DNA of 64,000 nucleotides from Ulota crispa. Its lineage: Eukaryota; Streptophyta; Bryopsida; Orthotrichales; Orthotrichaceae. Shown here piece by piece: positions 59,764-64,000 of this stretch. The notes below the pieces were generated by a model that ran no database searches, had not been told where the DNA came from, and saw nothing but the letters and a program-made list of their open reading frames with translations. Numbering within the stretch: the first letter of the stretch is position 1; each line of letters starts with the position of its first letter. A program made the translations under genes and the position numbers. The stretch covers positions 27,523,419-27,587,418 of the forward strand of contig OY987243.1 in assembly GCA_963920765.1 (NCBI GenBank), given 5' to 3'.

Positions 59764-62030
59764 GGTACTAACCTTACCCATACCCAAGAGTTTAAGTGTT
59801 TAGGGTACTTCAAGGTCTCAAAAAATTCAGGGAAAAACATCCATAGCGTCAGTCTTTCAACAAGCTATCACAGAATGTCATTTTTGTGGAAAAAAGTATT
59901 GTAGAATATTTTGTATTAAAGGACATAGGGTCCTTAAAAGCAACTCTAGACTAACCATGAAAATGCTTGGATGTGTTCCTATAATGGCACTTGACGGTCC
60001 CAATCCCAACCCTCCTAAAATAACTTAGCAACTAACATGTGGCAAAATTAGCTTATGCAAAAAGCATTCATTTGCTCCACTTCGGATTCATTAGTGTATT
60101 GTGAAATCCTCAAATCTAGGGTGCAGAATTGAGTGCCCCTCAGGATTGGGTGTGTTTACCTTATGAACAGTCCAAACCAAACTCGGCAAAGAGAAACTGG
60201 AAGTTTTGGGTGGTTAGAAGGTCATTGTAAATTGCATGAGGAGATCTCTCATGAGGATCAATCATGGTTGTCATATTGGACTATTTGTCTGCTTGCCTAT
60301 TTGTCCAAAGTGTCCAATTGGGCTAATGTCCATCCAATATAGTCAACTCATTGTTGATTTCAAAAAATGATATTAAAAAAAAAAAAAAACCTATTTTGTA
60401 CATGCTAGTGACATGTATTTTTGTCAACTTGAAGTCAAAATGTGGATTTAAAGCCATATCATGTAGTAAAATTGAAAAATAGTAATTTGATTATTTTTGA
60501 AGTCAAGAACTCTAAGAAGACCCTAAAACATAAGAGTGGGCAAAAATGTCCATCCATGCCATATGTTTTGTACATATATTTGTCTTGTTTAACAACCAAA
60601 TCTTGTTTGATGTGAAAACTAGGGGGTCAATTTGTGCTTAGAAAGTGTAATGCTAGATAATGTGAATGACATGAATATATGTCCCTAGTTTTGCATACTC
60701 CCAAATTTCTTTTTATGTCACATCATACCACTATAAAGTAACACAACATTCAATGGCATCATTGATGGTTTAACTCTCTTTTTTGGTACCTTCCATTAGT
60801 TACATTTGTGTACAATAGTTGATTGAGTGAAACCCTTTATTCTTGAACTTAATGTTGGTTTGCATTGGAAGTTGAGGCTGTTTTGGAACCTAAGAAGGTT
60901 CTAATCCCAAATTTTCAATGGTTAAGTTTTTGAGATTGGTACTAAGGCTTTTACATTTGGAGTCGAGACCAATATTTTGGAAAAAATATTTTATTGCTCA
61001 AAAGACTAAATTTGGGCGGCCCCAACATCAAGCCATTGGATTCATCAAGAATAGAAGGATTACATGACGTCTCAATATTGTTGTCAAATTTCACTAAAAC
61101 AAGGTTGATTAAACAAAATTCAACCAATTTTTATAACTTGAAATTGCTTTATTTGACCTTTAACATTTCTTCTCTTTTGAAAGTTTCTTGTACCATAGTG
61201 TGACCTCAAGTTCTTTGGGAGAAAACAAAATCTCATGTTGGATTTGATGACTTTGACATCCTTGCTTGTGGAGTTAGAGTGATAAATCTTTAATTTTTCA
61301 CATGCCCAAAGAATGCAAGAATTCTGAAATTTACCTAAGATTTTGAATTTGAGAATTTTGAACTCACAATTGGATTTAAGATCTAGCTTGATTTTGACTA
61401 AAAACTGCTAAAGAGAATAAAAACAACTAACACCAAAATAGGGGCACATCTTATTATTTCCTTTATACATAAAATAGGAGAGCTTTTTTATCCCTAGGTC
61501 CACAAACTAAGTGTCAAAATCATTAAGTCTAACTTGAGTTCTATAAAGATCCAATTTTTTGACCCCATTTAGACATGATTTCAGCCTTAGAAGAAAATAC
61601 CTCCATTATACTAATGTTAGAATGAGAGCTTGAAGCAATATTTGAGGCTATAATTAAGCCCACATGGGTTGAAATTTTGATCCAAAATACCCAAACATTG
61701 ATGGCCTCCACCCTTGGTGCAAATTGAGCGTGAAGAAGTAAAACTCTTTGTGCCAAACAGAATTCATGTGAGAGTACGGCCATGTAGGATACCTTGGATT
61801 CTTCCGTGATTTACAAGATGGGCACAAGGTGTTAGGCTGTTAGCAACTTCGTTCTTTCAAGAATGTTCCGAAATGACCAAACATATTTATGATCTACATC
61901 AATGGGATATTGATACGTGGAATTCAGAATCCCTGCATTCTTTTGTATTGAGAATTTGAGACCCAGACTGCTCAGGCCCTTCTAATAAAATAAGTGGGCA
62001 AAAAAGAAGGCAACAATTTTGAATCAACTA
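59764..62030. other. Non-coding spacer
   Basis: AT-rich; short open frames without motifs. No gene or clear repeat that I can support. Confidence 0.5.
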
Positions 62031-62343
62031 AGGTAGGAGCACCCATAAGCGACGCTATCCCCATAACCGTCAGCTCTGAAATCTTGGAAATTTTTTGGAA
62101 GTAAATAGATGTAATGACAAGGATGTACAATGTGTGAACATGAAATCTTATAAGTGGTTATGGGTACAATGGCAGTTTGCTTTTTAAAATTCACAACTTA
62201 TTCTCACGGTATCCAAATAATACATTCAAGATTGCAAACTCATTATTTTTCTGTTCCTAATAGGATCCTATAATTTGCTAGCTGATTACTAATGCACTGC
62301 ACGTTTAAAACCCTTAGATTGACGCTTATGGGTGCTCCTACCT
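62031..62343. mobile_element. TA-flanked 313-bp MITE, copy B
   Basis: TA occurs at 62029-62030 and 62344-62345. The inverted ends AGGTAGGAGCACCCATAAGC match perfectly or nearly so. The interior matches 6566-6878. Intact ends suggest it is younger than copy A. Confidence 0.9.
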
Positions 62344-62414
62344 TATTTGTCTCCAATCAGTTGCCTCAAAAAAATTGCAAGCTTTTATTGGAAGTTCAGT
62401 TTTTAACCCTTTAA

Positions 62415-63060
62415 TCCCTAAATGCCTAAGGCCTTTTTTGAGCTTTTAGGAATTTTCTCTAAACTAAACAAAAAGCCAATATTTTGATAAGTTGTATCAA
62501 TTTTTTCAAATTGTAATCATACAAATTCAAACTAGATATGTTAGACCTCACAGAGGAAAAGAAACCGCAACAATATCATATATGGGTTGGAGGATTATAA
62601 TATTTGATCAAGAGGGTGTTAAAATTGCAAAAATGGCTTCAAATCTTTCAATCCTCTTTCCAAATGTCAAATCTAAAATGTTGGTCACCAAAAAAAATGA
62701 GGTTAAAGGGCATAACATACATAACTCCATTCCATTTATGGTTTTTCAAAATCTCTTTCATAAATTTTTTAAAATGAATTTTTAGTGTAACTTTTTCTCC
62801 AAGATCTAGTGCATTTGAGGCTCATTTTCATTAGCTCTCAACACTAAAAAAAGTCAAGATTACAATGGACACCCGTGCACAAAATCTAGAAGAGAAAATT
62901 CATAATCAATAATTTTCAAAATCAGGTTTTTGATGCTAAAACAAGACTTCAAAAAGAATAATTCTAAAATCAAAAATACTAAAAATAGCAGCTTAGTTAG
63001 GTTTTATTGAATCTCAAAATATTGTTGGCACCAAAATGTGGTGCCTTGGGCATTTAGGAG
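62415..63060. mobile_element. TTAA-flanked 646-bp element, copy C (inverted)
   Basis: TTAA occurs at 62411-62414 and 63061-63064. The ends are TCCCTAAATGCCTAAGG and the inverse of CTCCTAAATGCCCAAGG. Parts of the interior (about 62780-62900) match 24486 and 59116 in inverse orientation. No protein is encoded. Confidence 0.88.
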
Positions 63061-63064
63061 TTAA

Positions 63065-63541
63065 AAACCACACACATTGTCCCAAAATCCCTTAGAAACC
63101 AAGGCAGAAAAATTAGATGTGCATTTGAATCAAACATGGATCCAATTTGAATAATCCAACCGTACAAATGTGAAGGACACCTTGTTTGTTGTAATGTATC
63201 AAAATTTCAGCTAGATCTATTGTTGGAGGTGAAATTTTATAATGATTGAGTGAGCCATATATGGGAAATCTCTAGTTTTTCATGCTTGTGTGGATTTGAA
63301 TGTTAACCCTTCATGCAAGCTTTGGTTGAGAAGAGCCTTTCATTTCTAGAAAGTAGGGTTTCCCACCTTTCTAACAAGACTAGTTTCACACAAAATAGAC
63401 AAAAATAGCAGTCACAAGGTGTAGCTAAGTGGACAAAAAGGGTCAAAAATCCCATTTTTATTGCTACCCTAAAACACTTCTACAAGAAATTTGATAGTTG
63501 TTATGGAAAATCATATCAGTGAAAGCAATCAAGAATTGGCC
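63065..63541. repeat. Segment related to the right half of the 31513 element
   Basis: In inverse orientation it follows 31925-32360 (shared AAACTAGTTTTATGAGAAAG-like and AAGGTGTCCTT stretches, seen here as inverses). It is probably a truncated copy. It ends at the TTAA used by the next element. Confidence 0.65.
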
Positions 63542-63545
63542 TTAA

Positions 63546-64000
63546 CCCCTAAAGGATCGTTGTCACTTTGGGGACCGTTTGGGTTTCAGTCATGTACCTA
63601 TGAGTAAACTATTTTATGTAATTTTCTGAAACTTTAATGGGAGATGGGGAATTCAAAGATCTACATGGGCATCAAAAAAATCTTCATTTTGACATTTATT
63701 GAAGAAATTATGCATGTTTTTCTGAAATTTTGGGGAGAGCTGCCCGTCTGGGCAGCTCAAAAACTTCTTTAAAAACTACATATTTTTAAAATATGTTTTT
63801 GAAACTGGTTCTTTAGATTTTTTCATACATTAGAAGCTTTGAATCATTCAATTTTAATAAATGACATAAAAGTTATAAGGAGTTTTTGCTTGCGGGCAAT
63901 TATGGATTCTCTACTCTAAAGTAAACTTTGAAGTCCTTTATTTTACTCAATTTTCAATATTTTGGAAAAAAAACTAAACCATAGGAAGTAGATTTTTTAT
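63546..64000. mobile_element. TTAA-type element, partial copy 3 (runs off the window)
   Basis: TTAA occurs at 63542-63545, then the end CCCCTAAAGGATCG. From about 63800 the sequence is the inverse of the interior of 35164-36076 (GCGGGCAATTATGGATTCTC and the stretch that follows). The second end lies beyond 64000. Confidence 0.75.

Noticed and set aside
1-64000. CRISPR arrays, bacterial operons or riboswitches
   Set aside because: The sequence is eukaryotic with spliceosomal introns, and no regularly spaced short repeats of that kind are present.

Overview
The window looks like a gene-poor, AT-rich stretch of a plant (streptophyte) nuclear genome. Three things support this: a plastid-targeted type I DnaJ gene with an N-terminal transit peptide and many GT-AG introns, AAACCCTA telobox motifs upstream of the genes, and a chromodomain Ty3/gypsy element plus a CACTA transposase. 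Introns in the intact genes are mostly 200-800 bp. I cannot tell from sequence alone whether this is a bryophyte, lycophyte, fern or streptophyte alga.

Genes. Two genes look intact. One is a chloroplast DnaJ/Hsp40 (+, 10624-13979, with possible extra 3' exons to 15012). The other is a conserved, charged, coiled-coil-prone protein of unknown function (-, 19916-22652, three exons). Two host genes are broken: a ZIP-family metal transporter relic (-, about 8500-9760) and a guanylate kinase relic (+, about 56191-59050) whose P-loop is frameshifted and which carries an in-frame TGA. GC rises clearly over the two intact genes and the relic exons.

Mobile DNA dominates the rest. 1-7 kb holds nested small inverted-repeat elements. 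15-19 kb holds a Mutator-type MITE and fold-back relics. 23-36 kb is a field of short elements, fold-backs and minisatellites with no gene I can support. 36.6-42.7 kb is one decayed chromovirus with 224-bp LTRs. 42.8-46 kb is a homopolymer-rich inverted repeat beside a 200-N assembly gap. 47.6-54.2 kb is a broken CACTA (En/Spm) transposase. 59-64 kb again holds small elements.

The most notable pattern is a large set of short elements that sit between TTAA sites and begin and end with CCC(C/T)-type inverted ends. This is the architecture of piggyBac-like non-autonomous elements. At least ten are visible, from 68 bp to about 930 bp (plus one 1.7-kb copy that carries another inside it). Within each element the two ends resemble each other, while the ends differ between elements, even between three elements of 644, 644 and 646 bp with related interiors. 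No transposase for this set is visible here. A second set (TA target sites, AGGTAGGAGC ends) includes two 313-bp copies. All homology calls were made by eye; no database search or alignment program was run.
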